The notes: generated by a model not told the origin, from the sequence alone. DNA of 64,000 nucleotides from Marinomonas sp. MED121 (GCF_000153025.1 NZ_CH672430.1:270318-334317), one strand, 5' to 3'; counted from the stretch's first letter, positions 36,625-47,238 are shown. Program-made: numbers and translations.

Positions 36625-37018
36625 GTATGTGAATACCTTTAGTTTTGGTGGGGGCAACTAGGTTGACCATATGAATCCGGTCGTCCGCAGGACTAAATCG
36701 GAAATCAAAATAGTTAAGTTGCAAATATCCGGGGAATTTCTGCGGCGTATTGTATACCAACTAATCAGCGATAGCCAGCCAGAAGATATATCAATTCACG
36801 CTTAAATGGAAAAGTCTATTTTTAAGAATTTTTCCATTTAAAACAACCACAAAGGCAGTCAAAAACGCCCATCCCACACATAACTAAGGCTAATTTGACC
36901 GTATAAAGGGCGCTATTATGAGCCTTAGCAATCCCTCATAAATAAGGAAATACTAAGAAAACTACTTGCTAGAGCCACTTAACCCAAAGAAGTATAGCTT
37001 AAAGTTTAAAGAGAGCCC
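36625..37018. other. Gene-free region upstream of deaD
   Basis: About 390 bp with no credible ORF. It holds an 11-bp perfect inverted repeat TAAATGGAAAA (36803-36813) / TTTTCCATTTA (36830-36840), and an 8-bp one, CTAAGGCT (36884-36891) / AGCCTTAG (36921-36928). Part may be a long 5' untranslated leader of deaD, as known for E. coli cold-shock mRNAs, and part the 3' end of the AI-2E-family transporter transcript. No clear T-run terminator. Confidence 0.4.
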
Positions 37019-38095
37019 TTACTTACTCTTATGATCTAATGCCATACCGTCAATGACCTTGTTATAAAGGGGCATTTCTGCATGCGAGCCTAACATTAAC
37101 GCAACCCATCGCGTCCTAGGGTTAGCCTCTAAAGCCAACTTCACAATGATGGTTAATGGGATAGAAAGTAGCATGCCGACAGCACCAAAAACCCAACCCC
37201 ACAAGATTAACGATAAAAAGACAACCAAGGTGGACAACCCTAGACCCTTACCCATATACCTAGGCTCAATAATATTTCCCACAATAAGGTTTATGGCTAA
37301 ATACCCTAACGCCGCCAAGCCTGACGCGACACCACCGAGCTGAACAAACGCCAACATAACTGCCGGAATAGCGGCAATAATCGAACCGATATTCGGGACA
37401 AAATTTAACAAGAAGGCAGAAACACCCCATAAAAGCGGGAAATCAACACCAATAATCCAGAGCCATATACCTATAACAAAACCCGTTAGAATACTAACCA
37501 AGGTTTTGATGGCTAAATATTGATTTACAGCATTCGAAAAATCTTTAAAACGCTTCAATGACCCAGTTGCATCATCCATGGCTGCGGACAATTTAGTCGG
37601 AAAATCTGCCGCTTCAAATAAAATAAAGATAACCGTCATCAAGACTACAAAAACATTTGTGAGCACCCCCCCTAAACTACTTAAGGCATTAGTAACGACT
37701 TGCATTAAGATAGAAGGATCAAAATAGCTTCTAATTTTTTCAACCGAAACAGACAGGCCCATATGGTGCAGGAGATCAGTAATCCCGACTAACTCATTAG
37801 ATAAACGCGCCTTATAACCAGGTAAAGCAGCATAAAAATCGTCCAATGAACTTCCAACAAAAATCACCAAGGAGCCCACAGAAAATATCATGAGCAAAAC
37901 CACCAGCATGACAGCAATCCCAATAGGCACCTTGTGCCTGGCCAACCAAGCCAATAAAGGCGCAAAGATGATCGCGATAAACATGGACAACATAAAAGGC
38001 ACAACAATGGCTGAAGCCGCCTTTAAACCAGCGATAATAATGATCAAAGCAGCAAAACCAACTAAAAAGTAAGTCGCTCTATGTGATTCAGCCAA
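37019..38095 (-). CDS. AI-2E family transporter (PF01594-type membrane protein)
   Basis: 358-residue polytopic protein with eight hydrophobic segments. N-terminal LGVFAALIIII-like helices with VVPFMLSMFIAIIFAPLLAWLARHKVPIGIAVM and the C-terminal FLLNFVPNIGSIIAAIPAVMLA and VGNIIEPRYMGKGLGLSTLVVFLSL are the family signatures. Members include TqsA (autoinducer-2 export), Na+/H+ antiporters and others, so the substrate is open. Confidence 0.92.
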   Translation of the reverse strand: MAESHRATYFLVGFAALIIIIAGLKAASAIVVPFMLSMFIAIIFAPLLAWLARHKVPIGIAVMLVVLLMIFSVGSLVIFVGSSLDDFYAALPGYKARLSNELVGITDLLHHMGLSVSVEKIRSYFDPSILMQVVTNALSSLGGVLTNVFVVLMTVIFILFEAADFPTKLSAAMDDATGSLKRFKDFSNAVNQYLAIKTLVSILTGFVIGIWLWIIGVDFPLLWGVSAFLLNFVPNIGSIIAAIPAVMLAFVQLGGVASGLAALGYLAINLIVGNIIEPRYMGKGLGLSTLVVFLSLILWGWVFGAVGMLLSIPLTIIVKLALEANPRTRWVALMLGSHAEMPLYNKVIDGMALDHKSK

Positions 38096-38131
38096 GGCTA
38101 TCTCCTTCCCTATTTTGTGTAGCGATTAAGT

Positions 38132-39583
38132 TTATCCCATTGGATAAATGCTTTGAGCATAATCCGCAAGATCTTGTAACATTATCTGTTTTGATTTTGA
38201 CAACTCTGTCTCTTGCGCCAATTCATTTAAACGATTAAAAAATGCATCCATACAAATGCTAGCGCCAGCACTAGGGTCAAGCAATTTAGCCTGTCGATAC
38301 TCTTCCCATTCCTGCCTTTGTGTTGAGGTTAATTGCTCAGGGTAGTTTCGCCCTATATAGCGCATCAACATTTCAGGTAATCGCCTATCATCAAAAGACA
38401 AGCTTAATTCAGATAATGCATTGAGAGGTGTTTGCCTTATTTCCTCCATTCGCGCCTTATCTTCTCGCGAGAAAAAACCACCAGAATACAGCATCACATC
38501 TGGATCTTTATCAATTTTTTCATGGGACTGCATAAACACCTGACTCATTTTATTCGCAAGTTCAGGATAGCTTTTTAATATGGCTAAATTTTGACGACAT
38601 ATTTCACCATCAAGATTTAACCGCGACACCACACTAGTATCTTTCAAAAAGGTTGCAGGTGCCACGGCTGGGCTTCGATTATAATGCAAAGTTTTAAGGG
38701 GTAATCTAGGCGTATCACCCAGCGCTTCTTTGGTTGAAAACACTCTGTGACGAATTTCATCAACACTTAAGTCAATCAAGGGCTGAGCATCTTGCATTAA
38801 GTCAAATAAGATCACACCATTTTTATTGGTAGGATGCGGAGCAATTGGGGCAACAAAGGCGGCATAGTTTTTTATTGCGCCAAACATACCTGACACATGC
38901 AAAAAAGGCTTCATACGATAAGGGTCGATAAATTTTTGTAACTCCCCTTTTTCTCGCATTTTAAAATAATAATCATACAATTTTGGCTGCTTTTGTTTGA
39001 TCAGTTTCGCCATCTCAATTGTACCGTACACATCTGACAGAGCATCATGTGCCTGCTCATGGGCAATATCATTAGCCTTAGTTAAATCTTCAAGTTTTAA
39101 AGAAACCTGACCGTCTTCATTTTTTGGCCAGTTTATTCCTTCGGGCCTGATGGCATAGCACATACGGACTAGATCAATAATGTCCCAACGAGAACACGCG
39201 TTTTGCCACTCACGGGCATAAGGATCAATAAAGTTGCGATAAAAGCCAAACCGCACGACTTCATCATCAAAGCGAATACTGTTGTAGCCCAGTGCACAAG
39301 TGCCCGGCGTTGCAAACTCTTTTTCAATCATTGCCATAAATTCAGTTTCTGGATAGCCTTCTCGATTCGCATCTTGAGGGCTAATCCCTGTCAGTAAACA
39401 AGCATCAGGATGTGGCAACACATCTTCTGCTAATTGACAGTAAATCATAATCGGCTCACCAATTTGATTAAACTCTAAATCAGTACGTATTCCGGCAAAT
39501 TGCATAGGTCTATCCCGTGCCGGATCTACGCCTGTTGTTTCAAAATCAAACCAGAAAAAAGTAGAAGTTGTAGCGCCAGTCAC
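38132..39583 (-). CDS. sbcB: Exodeoxyribonuclease I
   Basis: 3'-5' single-strand DNA exonuclease for repair and recombination. 483 residues (E. coli 475). The DEDDh exonuclease core shows FFWFDFETTGVDPARDRPMQ at the start, LGYNSIRFDDEVVR and HEQAHDALSDVYGTIEMAK; SH3-like and C-terminal domains complete it (KLLDPSAG). It is 36 bp upstream of the AI-2E-family transporter gene on the same strand. Confidence 0.96.
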   Translation of the reverse strand: MTGATTSTFFWFDFETTGVDPARDRPMQFAGIRTDLEFNQIGEPIMIYCQLAEDVLPHPDACLLTGISPQDANREGYPETEFMAMIEKEFATPGTCALGYNSIRFDDEVVRFGFYRNFIDPYAREWQNACSRWDIIDLVRMCYAIRPEGINWPKNEDGQVSLKLEDLTKANDIAHEQAHDALSDVYGTIEMAKLIKQKQPKLYDYYFKMREKGELQKFIDPYRMKPFLHVSGMFGAIKNYAAFVAPIAPHPTNKNGVILFDLMQDAQPLIDLSVDEIRHRVFSTKEALGDTPRLPLKTLHYNRSPAVAPATFLKDTSVVSRLNLDGEICRQNLAILKSYPELANKMSQVFMQSHEKIDKDPDVMLYSGGFFSREDKARMEEIRQTPLNALSELSLSFDDRRLPEMLMRYIGRNYPEQLTSTQRQEWEEYRQAKLLDPSAGASICMDAFFNRLNELAQETELSKSKQIMLQDLADYAQSIYPMG

Positions 39584-39680
39584 AAAATTTTCCTGTTAGT
39601 AATAAAATAAAAGCGTATTATAACCGCATTTTATTGCCTTATGGCATTAATTAGCTAATTGAAGAAAGAGGTTTATCATA

Positions 39681-40187
39681 GTGACAACCCCAAATAACTG
39701 TCCTTGTAACAGTAGCTTACCCTATGAAATGTGTTGCGGCATGTACCATAACAACCCAGGTACAGCACCAACAGCCGAAGCATTAATGCGTTCTAGATAC
39801 AGTGCATTTTTTACAAAGAACTTTGATTACATTAATCGCACCCAAAAACTAAAATCCAGCCCAAATCAGAATGTTGACGAAATAGCAGACTGCAATAGCC
39901 AAACTCAGTGGATAAAACTCGAGATACTAGAAACTGATAAAGGACTCGAGAAAGACAAAGAAGGTATGGTGTCTTTCAACGCCCATTTTAAAGAAGGCAA
40001 ACATGTAGGCAAACTCAGCGAGCGCTCTTTATTCAAGCGAGTCAAAGGTGAATGGTTATATATTTCTGGCGAACATGAAGTAGAACAAAACACCCCCCTG
40101 ATAAACACAGATGAAATGAAGATAGGGAGGAATGATCCTTGTCATTGCGGATCAGGTAAAAAATTTAAAAAGTGCTGTGGTAAATAA
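39681..40187 (+). CDS. SEC-C motif protein, YchJ/UPF0225 family
   Basis: 168 residues. An N-terminal Cys cluster ([18 protein letters not shown]) and a C-terminal SEC-C zinc motif ([20 protein letters not shown]) bracket a YchJ-like central domain with LMRSRYSAF and the NTF2-like fold. Precise function unknown; SEC-C motifs bind zinc and often partner proteins or nucleic acid. The start is a GTG at 39681 with AGAGG a little far upstream. Divergent from sbcB. Confidence 0.85.
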   Translation: MTTPNNCPCNSSLPYEMCCGMYHNNPGTAPTAEALMRSRYSAFFTKNFDYINRTQKLKSSPNQNVDEIADCNSQTQWIKLEILETDKGLEKDKEGMVSFNAHFKEGKHVGKLSERSLFKRVKGEWLYISGEHEVEQNTPLINTDEMKIGRNDPCHCGSGKKFKKCCGK

Positions 40188-40256
40188 AGCTATATCAATA
40201 CTGGACCAGAAAACCTGACCACTTGTTTAAATAATTAAAAAATCTAAGTTACACTT

Positions 40257-40290
40257 AAGGAAACTGCGATTAAGTCAGCGTTTCCTTTTA
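40257..40290 (+). terminator. Hairpin after the SEC-C protein gene
   Basis: AAGGAAAC (40257-40264) pairs with GTTTCCTT (40280-40287), with a possible inner GC pair, followed by TTAT. It lies 70 bp past the stop. Confidence 0.55.
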
Positions 40291-40310
40291 TAACTCTTTT
40301 TAGCGTTATG

Positions 40311-40342
40311 GAAAAAGAGACACCCTAGGGTGTTACTTTTTC
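40311..40342. terminator. Composite symmetrical hairpin upstream of the membrane/GNAT-like gene
   Basis: A perfect 14-bp palindrome ACACCCTAGGGTGT (40320-40333) sits inside outer arms GAAAAAG (40311-40317) and CTTTTTC (40336-40342), with a G-T pair and one A-A mismatch between. Both strands then read a CTTTTTC run, so it could terminate transcription in either direction or act as an operator for the next gene. Confidence 0.45.
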
Positions 40343-40422
40343 AGACAGGCCGAATAGGGATTATTCAAAGAGCCAAAAGGTACGACCTAAAAGCCCTATC
40401 TTAGATCAAGTTGGAGTGAGCG

Positions 40423-41058
40423 ATGAACTGGATAGAAATAATTGGCTACCTTGCCTCCTTCCTTGTAGCAATATCTTTAATGATGGGATCGATTGTGCGT
40501 TTACGCTGGCTAAATTTAGCTGGCGGCGTTACTTTCTCCTTATACGGTTATTTAATAGGCGCCTACCCTGTTGCTTTTGTAAATGGGTTTATTGCCTGTA
40601 TTAATATCTTTTTTCTTATCAAGATCTATCGAGCAAAAGTTGAATTTAATGTCATTAAAAGTGGCACAGAATCAGGCCAATCAGGTTATATCAGCTTTTT
40701 CTTAGATAGATATAAAAATGATATTCATCGATTTTTCCCAGACTTTAATATCTACAAACAAGATATAAAAAGAGAATATTATTTATTAACAGATCAAGAA
40801 ACTGTGGTTGGAATACTGTCAGGTATTCGTTTAAACGATGACCATTTTCAAATTGACTTAGACTTAGTTACACCTGCTTATCGAGATGCAAGACTAGGTA
40901 ATTACCTTTTCGGCTCAAATAACCATTTTGGTAGTAAATATAACATACCTATGATTACGGCAAACGCACAAAGTGAAGCTAACCGTCGATATTTAAAAGG
41001 CATTGGATTTGAGCCAAGAAAAGATAACGTTTGGCAATATTCTGCGCCGCTTACATAA
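40423..41058 (+). CDS. Membrane protein: YgjV-like N-terminus joined to a GNAT-like C-terminus
   Basis: 211 residues. The first 70 residues hold three hydrophobic helices (WIEIIGYLASFLVAISLMMGS, LNLAGGVTFSLYGYLIG, PVAFVNGFIACINIFFLI) with the pattern of YgjV/SemiSWEET-like small membrane proteins. Residues about 95-210 are soluble and contain YRDARLGNYLFGSN, resembling the acetyl-CoA binding motif A of GNAT enzymes, then ANAQSEANRRYLKGIGFEPR typical of the GNAT end. SD GGAGTG precedes the ATG. Function unknown; no partner gene adjoins it. Confidence 0.7.
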   Translation: MNWIEIIGYLASFLVAISLMMGSIVRLRWLNLAGGVTFSLYGYLIGAYPVAFVNGFIACINIFFLIKIYRAKVEFNVIKSGTESGQSGYISFFLDRYKNDIHRFFPDFNIYKQDIKREYYLLTDQETVVGILSGIRLNDDHFQIDLDLVTPAYRDARLGNYLFGSNNHFGSKYNIPMITANAQSEANRRYLKGIGFEPRKDNVWQYSAPLT

Positions 41059-41093
41059 ATGACAAACAGCGCATACGTATTATGGGCATCAAT

Positions 41094-42005
41094 TTATGCT
41101 AATGCCTGGTTTCTAGAAGCACACCAAACGCGATACCAATCATCATCAGCTAAGTGTATTTGACAAGCAGCTACAGCTTGCTTTAATCGCTCAATTTTAC
41201 CAGACCCTAATACAGGACAAATTTTGGCTGGGTGTTTTAATAACCAAGCCAAAGCCAGCTGATCAAGACTAGCAGCTGAGTACTTGTCAGATAACTTAGT
41301 TAATTCAGACCTAACTCGATTAACCTGACCGTCTTGCGCTACAAATAAACGACCACCTGCTAAAGGAGACCAAGCCATAGGTGTAACAGCGTGCTGTTGT
41401 AAATGATCAAGTTCACCGTTAATAAAGGAAGATGTTTCTAAAACAGAATATTCTGATTGGTTTACAACCAGTGGCACTTCAACTCTCGATTGTAATAAAT
41501 CAAATTGAGAAGGGGTAAAGTTCGACACGCCAAAATGCTTCACTTTGCCTTGAATCATCAGGTGTTCAAATGCTCTAGCCACCTCATCAGGGTCCATTAA
41601 AGGCGTCGGCCTATGCAATAACAACAGATCTAAGTAATCCGTATTAAGTTGTAGCAATGAGTTTTCAATAGAGGCAATAATATGATCAAAACTTAAATCG
41701 TATTGATACATACTATGTTCAGGCCTCGCACCCGACTCTAACTTAATGCCACATTTAGAAATAACTTGTATTTTCTCTCTAATAGCAGGCTTTAATGCTA
41801 ACGCCTCACCAAATAAAGCTTCACATTGATAGTCACCATAAATGTCAGCATGATCAAACGTGGTTACACCAAGAGACATACAGTTTTCAATAAAAGCTAA
41901 ACGCTCTTGTTTTGATAGCCCCCATTCATCAGCTCGCCAAAAGCCTTGAGCAATGCGGGACCCCTGAAATCCTAGCGGGTGATATTGATGTGATATTGAA
42001 CTCAA
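41094..42005 (-). CDS. Aldo/keto reductase, YdhF type
   Basis: NADPH-dependent oxidoreductase of the AKR superfamily, (beta/alpha)8 barrel. Motifs: GVTTFDHADIYGDYQCE, the catalytic Lys in VISKCGIK, DLLLLHRPTPLMDPDEVA, HFGVSNFTPSQFDLL, MAWSPLAGGRLF and the NADP-binding PVLGSGKIERL. Close in sequence pattern to E. coli YdhF. The frame opens with a GTG at 42029, but the TTG at 42005 has AGAGG placed directly before it, giving 303 residues. Substrate unknown. Confidence 0.88.
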   Translation of the reverse strand: MSSISHQYHPLGFQGSRIAQGFWRADEWGLSKQERLAFIENCMSLGVTTFDHADIYGDYQCEALFGEALALKPAIREKIQVISKCGIKLESGARPEHSMYQYDLSFDHIIASIENSLLQLNTDYLDLLLLHRPTPLMDPDEVARAFEHLMIQGKVKHFGVSNFTPSQFDLLQSRVEVPLVVNQSEYSVLETSSFINGELDHLQQHAVTPMAWSPLAGGRLFVAQDGQVNRVRSELTKLSDKYSAASLDQLALAWLLKHPAKICPVLGSGKIERLKQAVAACQIHLADDDWYRVWCASRNQALA

Positions 42006-42247
42006 ACCTTCCTCTCTTAAAATAAACACAGTGTATTTTTAAATAAGACCTAACTTAATCTAATTTAAAAAATTAATCTTCTAAATATCTTCTGAATTGT
42101 AAAATTATTCAGATGTAACAATTAATTATTCAAATAATCAAAAAATGTGAAAATAAAGGTTTTATTCAAATTATATTTTTAAAACCGCTTTTAACGCACA
42201 TTATTCTGAGTATTATAAGTAGAATTTAAATAAGCAGAAGTAATCAT

Positions 42248-43561
42248 ATGAAAAAGACAATCATCGCCTCTTTAATTACCTTGGCTACGGCTTCTAGTAT
42301 GAGTGCCCATGCTGAAAACTTATTAGATGTTTATAGACTTGCAAAGCAAAATGACCCTGGGCTTCGCTCTGCGGCTGCCACCTATAACTCTCAAAAAGAA
42401 GAAGTTACCATCACCAAGGGCAACCTTTTTCCTGATATCGCCTTTGATGCAGATCTTGGTTATACCGACACTGATGCGGATTATGGTGACTCAGATAACA
42501 ACACTAACTCCCTAAAAGTCAGTCTTGATTATCCGATCTACTCTCCTGCCCTTGGCTATGCTGTCGATGCCGTCGAAATCAACTATGAAAGCTCTGGTGT
42601 TGATTATGCCAATACAGAAGAAGATTTAAGCTTTGAAAGTATTTCTGCCTACTTTGACTTATTAACCCAGATGTCGAACTTGAATACGGCAAAATCACAA
42701 GCAAAAGCAACAGCAAGTCAATTGGATCAGGTGAAAAAGCAATATGAAGTGGGCCAGGTTGCTATCACTGACCTACATACCGCTCAGGCTGAGTATGACT
42801 CCAATATCGTAGATATTATCAGCGCCGAAGCGGATATGATTAATGCACAAGAAACCTTACGTCAGTTAACCGGCAAACTCATTACTGATGTGCCAGATTT
42901 GTCTAAAGATTACCCTATCATTATGCCAATTGGTAAAACCGCCACTAACTATGTGGATCTGGCTAAAAGACAAAACAAAGACATTAAAAGTCTGATGCTG
43001 GCGAACGAATACGCTCAAACTAACATTGAGATTCAAAAATCCAATGGCCGTGTACCAACTGTCACTGTCTCTGGCAGCCTGACTCGCAGCGACAGCGATA
43101 CCTCTCCGACGGCCAGCTCTGATGGCGAAGCTTTAGCCGCTTACATTGGCGTAAACGTGAGCATCCCGCTTTATCAAGGTGGTGCCATTGATGCTACGGT
43201 AAAACAGTCTGTGTATGATGCGGTTGCTGCTGAAGAGAACTTAGAAGATGGTATCCAAACCACTGAGCTTGCGGTCAGATCCCTTTATCGTGATCTTAAA
43301 ACCTCTGTCGCTCAAATTGCCGCGCAAAAGCAACTGATTATCTCCAACACCAGCTCATTAGAAGCCACGCAAGCAGGCTACGATGTCGGCACACGCAACA
43401 TTGTTGAGTTGTTAGATGCTCAGTCTGACCTCTACGACTCACAAGGCACATTAGAACAACTAAGATACAGCTTTGCCGTGAAGCAAATGTCATTATTGGA
43501 ATACACAGGTGAACTCACAGAAGAAAAAATCAGTGAGCTAAATTCTTGGCTTGCTTACTAA
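42248..43561 (+). CDS. tolC: TolC-family outer-membrane efflux/secretion channel
   Basis: 437 residues. Sec signal peptide (KKTIIASLITLATASSMSAHA), then two OEP repeats with the typical start LLDVYRLAKQNDPGLRSAAATYN and second-repeat NKDIKSLMLANEYAQTNIEIQKSNGRVPTV; YEVGQVAITDLHTAQAEYDS and YDVGTRNIVELLDAQSDLYDSQ are the paired helical-barrel motifs. It would form the trimeric outer-membrane duct for tripartite pumps and type I secretion. No pump genes adjoin it, as for housekeeping TolC. A strong terminator follows. Confidence 0.93.
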   Translation: MKKTIIASLITLATASSMSAHAENLLDVYRLAKQNDPGLRSAAATYNSQKEEVTITKGNLFPDIAFDADLGYTDTDADYGDSDNNTNSLKVSLDYPIYSPALGYAVDAVEINYESSGVDYANTEEDLSFESISAYFDLLTQMSNLNTAKSQAKATASQLDQVKKQYEVGQVAITDLHTAQAEYDSNIVDIISAEADMINAQETLRQLTGKLITDVPDLSKDYPIIMPIGKTATNYVDLAKRQNKDIKSLMLANEYAQTNIEIQKSNGRVPTVTVSGSLTRSDSDTSPTASSDGEALAAYIGVNVSIPLYQGGAIDATVKQSVYDAVAAEENLEDGIQTTELAVRSLYRDLKTSVAQIAAQKQLIISNTSSLEATQAGYDVGTRNIVELLDAQSDLYDSQGTLEQLRYSFAVKQMSLLEYTGELTEEKISELNSWLAY

Positions 43562-43587
43562 TCTTTTTCATAAAAAAAGCTTAACAT

Positions 43588-43616
43588 AAAAAAAGGGCGC
43601 TATTAGCGCCCTTTTT
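43588..43616 (+). terminator. Intrinsic terminator of tolC
   Basis: AAAAAGGGCGCT and AGCGCCCTTTTT arms (43590-43601 and 43605-43616) enclose a three-base loop; a classic GC stem with T-run, 29 bp past the stop. Confidence 0.9.
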
Positions 43617-43747
43617 CCGTCCTATTCCAAACTAAAGACAATCAAAGCCCATTAACTGACTAAAAATAGCCAAATTCCTAGTTACGCTTTTATATTAAGA
43701 GGCTTATAATAATCGCCATTTTTACAACTGGAATTGATGAGTCTCTT

Positions 43748-45229
43748 ATGTCTGAAATCAGAACACGTATCGCTCCGTCGCCAACGGGTGACCCTCATGT
43801 TGGTACCGCGTATATCGCTTTATTTAATATGGCTTTTGCTCGCAAAATGGGCGGTAAGTTCATTCTTCGAATTGAAGATACAGATCAAACTCGTAGTACT
43901 CCAGAGTCCGAAAAGATGATTCTAGACGCACTACGCTGGCTTGGCTTAGATTGGGCAGAAGGACCTGATGTAGGCGGTGAGTATGGCCCATATCGTCAAA
44001 GCGAGCGTGGTGATATTTATACAGAATACGCTAAAGAGTTAGTGCAAAAAGGCCATGCATTTTATGCCTTTGAAACTGCTGAAGAACTCGACCAAATGCG
44101 TAATGAACAAAGAGAAAACGGCCTTCAACCAAAATATGATGGTCGCGCATTAAATTTAAGCGATGCTGAAGTACAAGCAAAACTGGATGCTGGTGTTCCT
44201 TATGTTATTCGCATGAAGATTCCTGAAGAAGGAATTTGCCGAGTGCAAGATATGCTTCGTGGCGAAATCGAAATTGATTGGGCCCAAGTTGACATGCAGG
44301 TTCTCTTAAAAGCAGATGGCATGCCAACCTACCACCTTGCCAATGTTGTTGATGACCACTTAATGAAAATCACCCATGTTATCCGTGGTGAAGAATGGAT
44401 CAACTCAGCACCTAAGCATATCTTGCTATATCAATACTTTGGTTGGGACATGCCGACACTGTGCCACATGCCTCTGTTACGTAACCCTGACAAATCCAAA
44501 CTGTCTAAACGTAAAAACCCAACTAGCATACTTTACTATCAGCGCATGGGTTATCTTGCTGAAGCAGTTGTTAATTATCTTGGTCGTATGGGCTGGTCTA
44601 TGCCTGACGAAAGAGAAAAGTTCTCTTTAGATGACATGATCGAACATTTTGATATACAACGCGTTTCTTTAGGCGGCCCTGTTTTTGATGTTGAAAAACT
44701 TAGCTGGCTTAACGGTTTATGGATTCGTGAAGACTTAAACCCTCAAGCCTTTGCTCAGAAATTCCAAGAGTGGGCGTTAAACCCAGAATATCTCATGCAA
44801 ATTCTACCTTTGATCACACCTAGAATTGAGAAATTTTCAGATGTCGCTGATGTGGCTGGATTCTTCTTAAAAGGCCACTTAGATATTCATGCTAGCAGTT
44901 TCGATGGCCTTAAACTTGAAGATGAGACCTTAAGAAAAGCACTGCAGTTTGCCACATGGAAGCTTGAATCACTTAGCAAGTGGGAAAAAGACGAAATCTT
45001 TAATGCGATGAAATCCCTAGCTCAAACAATGGAAATCAAACCAAAAGATTTCTTTGCACCCTTGTTTGTTGCCATAGCAGGCACTACATCGTCAGTCTCT
45101 GTCTTTGACTCCATGGCAATTCTTGGACCTGATATATCAAGAGCACGACTAAGAGCTGCAGTTAACGCTGTTGGCTCACCCTCTAAGAAAGAAGGCAAGC
45201 GTTGGGAAAAAGAGTTCCAAGCACTTTAA
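43748..45229 (+). CDS. gltX: Glutamyl-tRNA synthetase
   Basis: Class I synthetase charging tRNA-Glu, 493 residues. The HIGH-type motif appears as [13 protein letters not shown] near residues 10-22 and the KMSKS motif as [13 protein letters not shown] (about 255). [13 protein letters not shown] and [23 protein letters not shown] are conserved. The zinc-binding Cys cluster of some GluRSs is absent, as in the variant with RYDG-like region [10 protein letters not shown]. Convergent with the chemotaxis receptor gene. Confidence 0.97.
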   Translation: MSEIRTRIAPSPTGDPHVGTAYIALFNMAFARKMGGKFILRIEDTDQTRSTPESEKMILDALRWLGLDWAEGPDVGGEYGPYRQSERGDIYTEYAKELVQKGHAFYAFETAEELDQMRNEQRENGLQPKYDGRALNLSDAEVQAKLDAGVPYVIRMKIPEEGICRVQDMLRGEIEIDWAQVDMQVLLKADGMPTYHLANVVDDHLMKITHVIRGEEWINSAPKHILLYQYFGWDMPTLCHMPLLRNPDKSKLSKRKNPTSILYYQRMGYLAEAVVNYLGRMGWSMPDEREKFSLDDMIEHFDIQRVSLGGPVFDVEKLSWLNGLWIREDLNPQAFAQKFQEWALNPEYLMQILPLITPRIEKFSDVADVAGFFLKGHLDIHASSFDGLKLEDETLRKALQFATWKLESLSKWEKDEIFNAMKSLAQTMEIKPKDFFAPLFVAIAGTTSSVSVFDSMAILGPDISRARLRAAVNAVGSPSKKEGKRWEKEFQAL

Positions 45230-45240
45230 CCTTCGATTTT

Positions 45241-45282
45241 TAGATATAAAAAAACCGGCTCTTGCCGGTTTTTTTATATCTA
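45241..45282. terminator. Bidirectional terminator between gltX and the chemotaxis receptor gene
   Basis: A perfect 19-bp stem (45241-45259 with 45264-45282) around a TCTT loop, with core ACCGGC/GCCGGT flanked by A-run and T-run. Both strands end in Ts, so it serves both convergent genes. Confidence 0.92.
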
Positions 45283-45291
45283 GCTAATAAC

Positions 45292-47178
45292 TTAACCTGT
45301 CGTAAACACGCGGGTTTTACTATCAAGATGATCAACCAAACTATGAATCTGGTTAGTGTTATCTGCAATAGTAGAGATGGAATCCGTATCTGCCTGCAAC
45401 TGCTGAGCAATGTTATCCATGTCTTCACTCATATGTACGGCTGTTTTAGACACTTCTTGAATTGAATGCGCCATATGATTAGCAGAATCAGCACCTGTTC
45501 TGGCATTAACCTCAATTTCACGCATTGCCTGTTCAGCTTTCTCACCTGACTCTTCTATAGCTAAAAGGTTTTCTTGACCATTTTTCATGGTTGAAATTGC
45601 AGAGGTTGTTGAGGTTTGAATGGTACTGACGATATCCGTAATTCGAGCAGTTGCATCAACCGTTTTCTCTGCTAATGAGCGAACTTCATCCGCCACAACC
45701 GAGAAGCCTCGACCTGCTTCACCGGCACGTGCAGCTTCAATCGCTGCGTTAAGCGCCAATAGGTTCGTTTGGTTTGCTAGGTCATTGATCATGGAGATCA
45801 CACCGTCAATGTCTTTCGACAAACGGCCTAACTCATTTAACTGATCACCGGTCTTATTAACAAACTCGACCGTTTTAGACAGGTTAAACAAGGCTTCTTT
45901 AATGGTTTCGGCCCCGTTTTTAGCTGATTCATAAGTTTCCTTAGACTGACTACTCAAGGTATCGGTTGTATCAGAAATACTTGAAATCGTGGTTGAGATC
46001 TCTTCAGTCGCTGCTGCAAGAGAGTTAGTTTGCGTATTAATTGACTTGTTGCTATCTGCAATATTCGCTACCGCTGTATTCAACTCAGACACCATGTCGT
46101 TCACTTCTGTCGTGGTCGATACAACATCACTCACCACAGAACCTAAACCACCGGTCATTTCATTAACCGATCCACAAAGCGCATCAAATTCATCATTACG
46201 TTTAGCATTAATAGATAAGCGAGCCGTTAGATCACCTTCTTTCACTTTCACCAAGTCACGGATAATTTGGTTAAGTGTTTTATTAACGCTTTTTCCAATT
46301 CCCATCATCATGATACCGGCGAATACTGCTACTACGATACTAACGCTAATTAGCGTGAAACTTGCTTGCTTAGAGCTATCTTGTGCTAGGGTTGCAGCAC
46401 CGATAATGAGACTTGAAAGGTAGTCAGAAGATGCCGATCGATTCGCAGCAAATTCCGCTTTTTGTTCAGCAAACACCCTTTCAGCTTCAATGGTCGCTGT
46501 ATTTTGAACCGTTAATTTTTCGACAGATGCTAAATAAGCTTCGATGTTAGCGCCAAAGCGCTCTTCCAAACCGAAGTTTTTAACACGTTTAAAGAAGCTA
46601 TTATATTTTTCTAAAAAATAAGCTCTGTTATCTTCTGTTGTTTCAAAGATATAGTTTTTTTCAGCTTCCCTCACTGGTAAAAACTCTTGTTTTACCAAGC
46701 TTAAGAAGGAAATTTCACCTAAAACGACTTCCCCCAGGTTGGCAATTTCACCCTTAATACCTGAGTTTCCATCAAAGCCTAAAATATGCCTTTGATGCAC
46801 TATATTGGTTAACGAATTGGAATAACTCTCCAAACTGGCTTTTGTTGACTCAAGTGCAGCTCGACCTTCTTCGGTATTAATTTGGCTAATATTCTCATCC
46901 AAACTCACAAGAAACGTAGCTTTATTAGAGTTAATACCCTCAATATACGCTTCATAATTATCATTATTAATGGTCAAAACACCTTCGTATTTTTCCATCA
47001 TTGAGATAACAAGGGCATCGAGATTACTTTCTATATTTGAGAGGGATTGAAGGCGGGAGGAAGTTGCTTGCTGAGTATTTAAACCATTTAGTGCGACCAG
47101 GGTAACTACGACAAACCCACTAATTGCACAAAATAGTAAAATGGTGAGCTTTGCTCTAAAGCTTAAATTTACCAACAT
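45292..47178 (-). CDS. Methyl-accepting chemotaxis protein
   Basis: 628-residue transmembrane chemoreceptor. Membrane helices near 8-30 and 275-300 bracket a long periplasmic helical sensor domain; then HAMP and the cytoplasmic signalling domain with the hairpin tip [39 protein letters not shown] sequence. There is no C-terminal NWETF-like CheR tether (ends SKTRVFTTG). The open frame begins with GTG at 47190; the ATG at 47178 is preferred with AGGTG upstream. Ligand unknown. A sigma-28-like promoter lies upstream. Confidence 0.93.
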   Translation of the reverse strand: MLVNLSFRAKLTILLFCAISGFVVVTLVALNGLNTQQATSSRLQSLSNIESNLDALVISMMEKYEGVLTINNDNYEAYIEGINSNKATFLVSLDENISQINTEEGRAALESTKASLESYSNSLTNIVHQRHILGFDGNSGIKGEIANLGEVVLGEISFLSLVKQEFLPVREAEKNYIFETTEDNRAYFLEKYNSFFKRVKNFGLEERFGANIEAYLASVEKLTVQNTATIEAERVFAEQKAEFAANRSASSDYLSSLIIGAATLAQDSSKQASFTLISVSIVVAVFAGIMMMGIGKSVNKTLNQIIRDLVKVKEGDLTARLSINAKRNDEFDALCGSVNEMTGGLGSVVSDVVSTTTEVNDMVSELNTAVANIADSNKSINTQTNSLAAATEEISTTISSISDTTDTLSSQSKETYESAKNGAETIKEALFNLSKTVEFVNKTGDQLNELGRLSKDIDGVISMINDLANQTNLLALNAAIEAARAGEAGRGFSVVADEVRSLAEKTVDATARITDIVSTIQTSTTSAISTMKNGQENLLAIEESGEKAEQAMREIEVNARTGADSANHMAHSIQEVSKTAVHMSEDMDNIAQQLQADTDSISTIADNTNQIHSLVDHLDSKTRVFTTG

Positions 47179-47238
47179 AATTGCATTCACCTGATTAAGC
47201 TGTATTGAATTGTTACACGATGTTACATTTCATCGTCT

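Noticed and set aside
36803..36840. Inverted repeat as a terminator of the AI-2E-family transporter gene
   Set aside because: It lies about 180 bp past that gene and has no T-run on the minus strand, so it is kept only as an inverted repeat.
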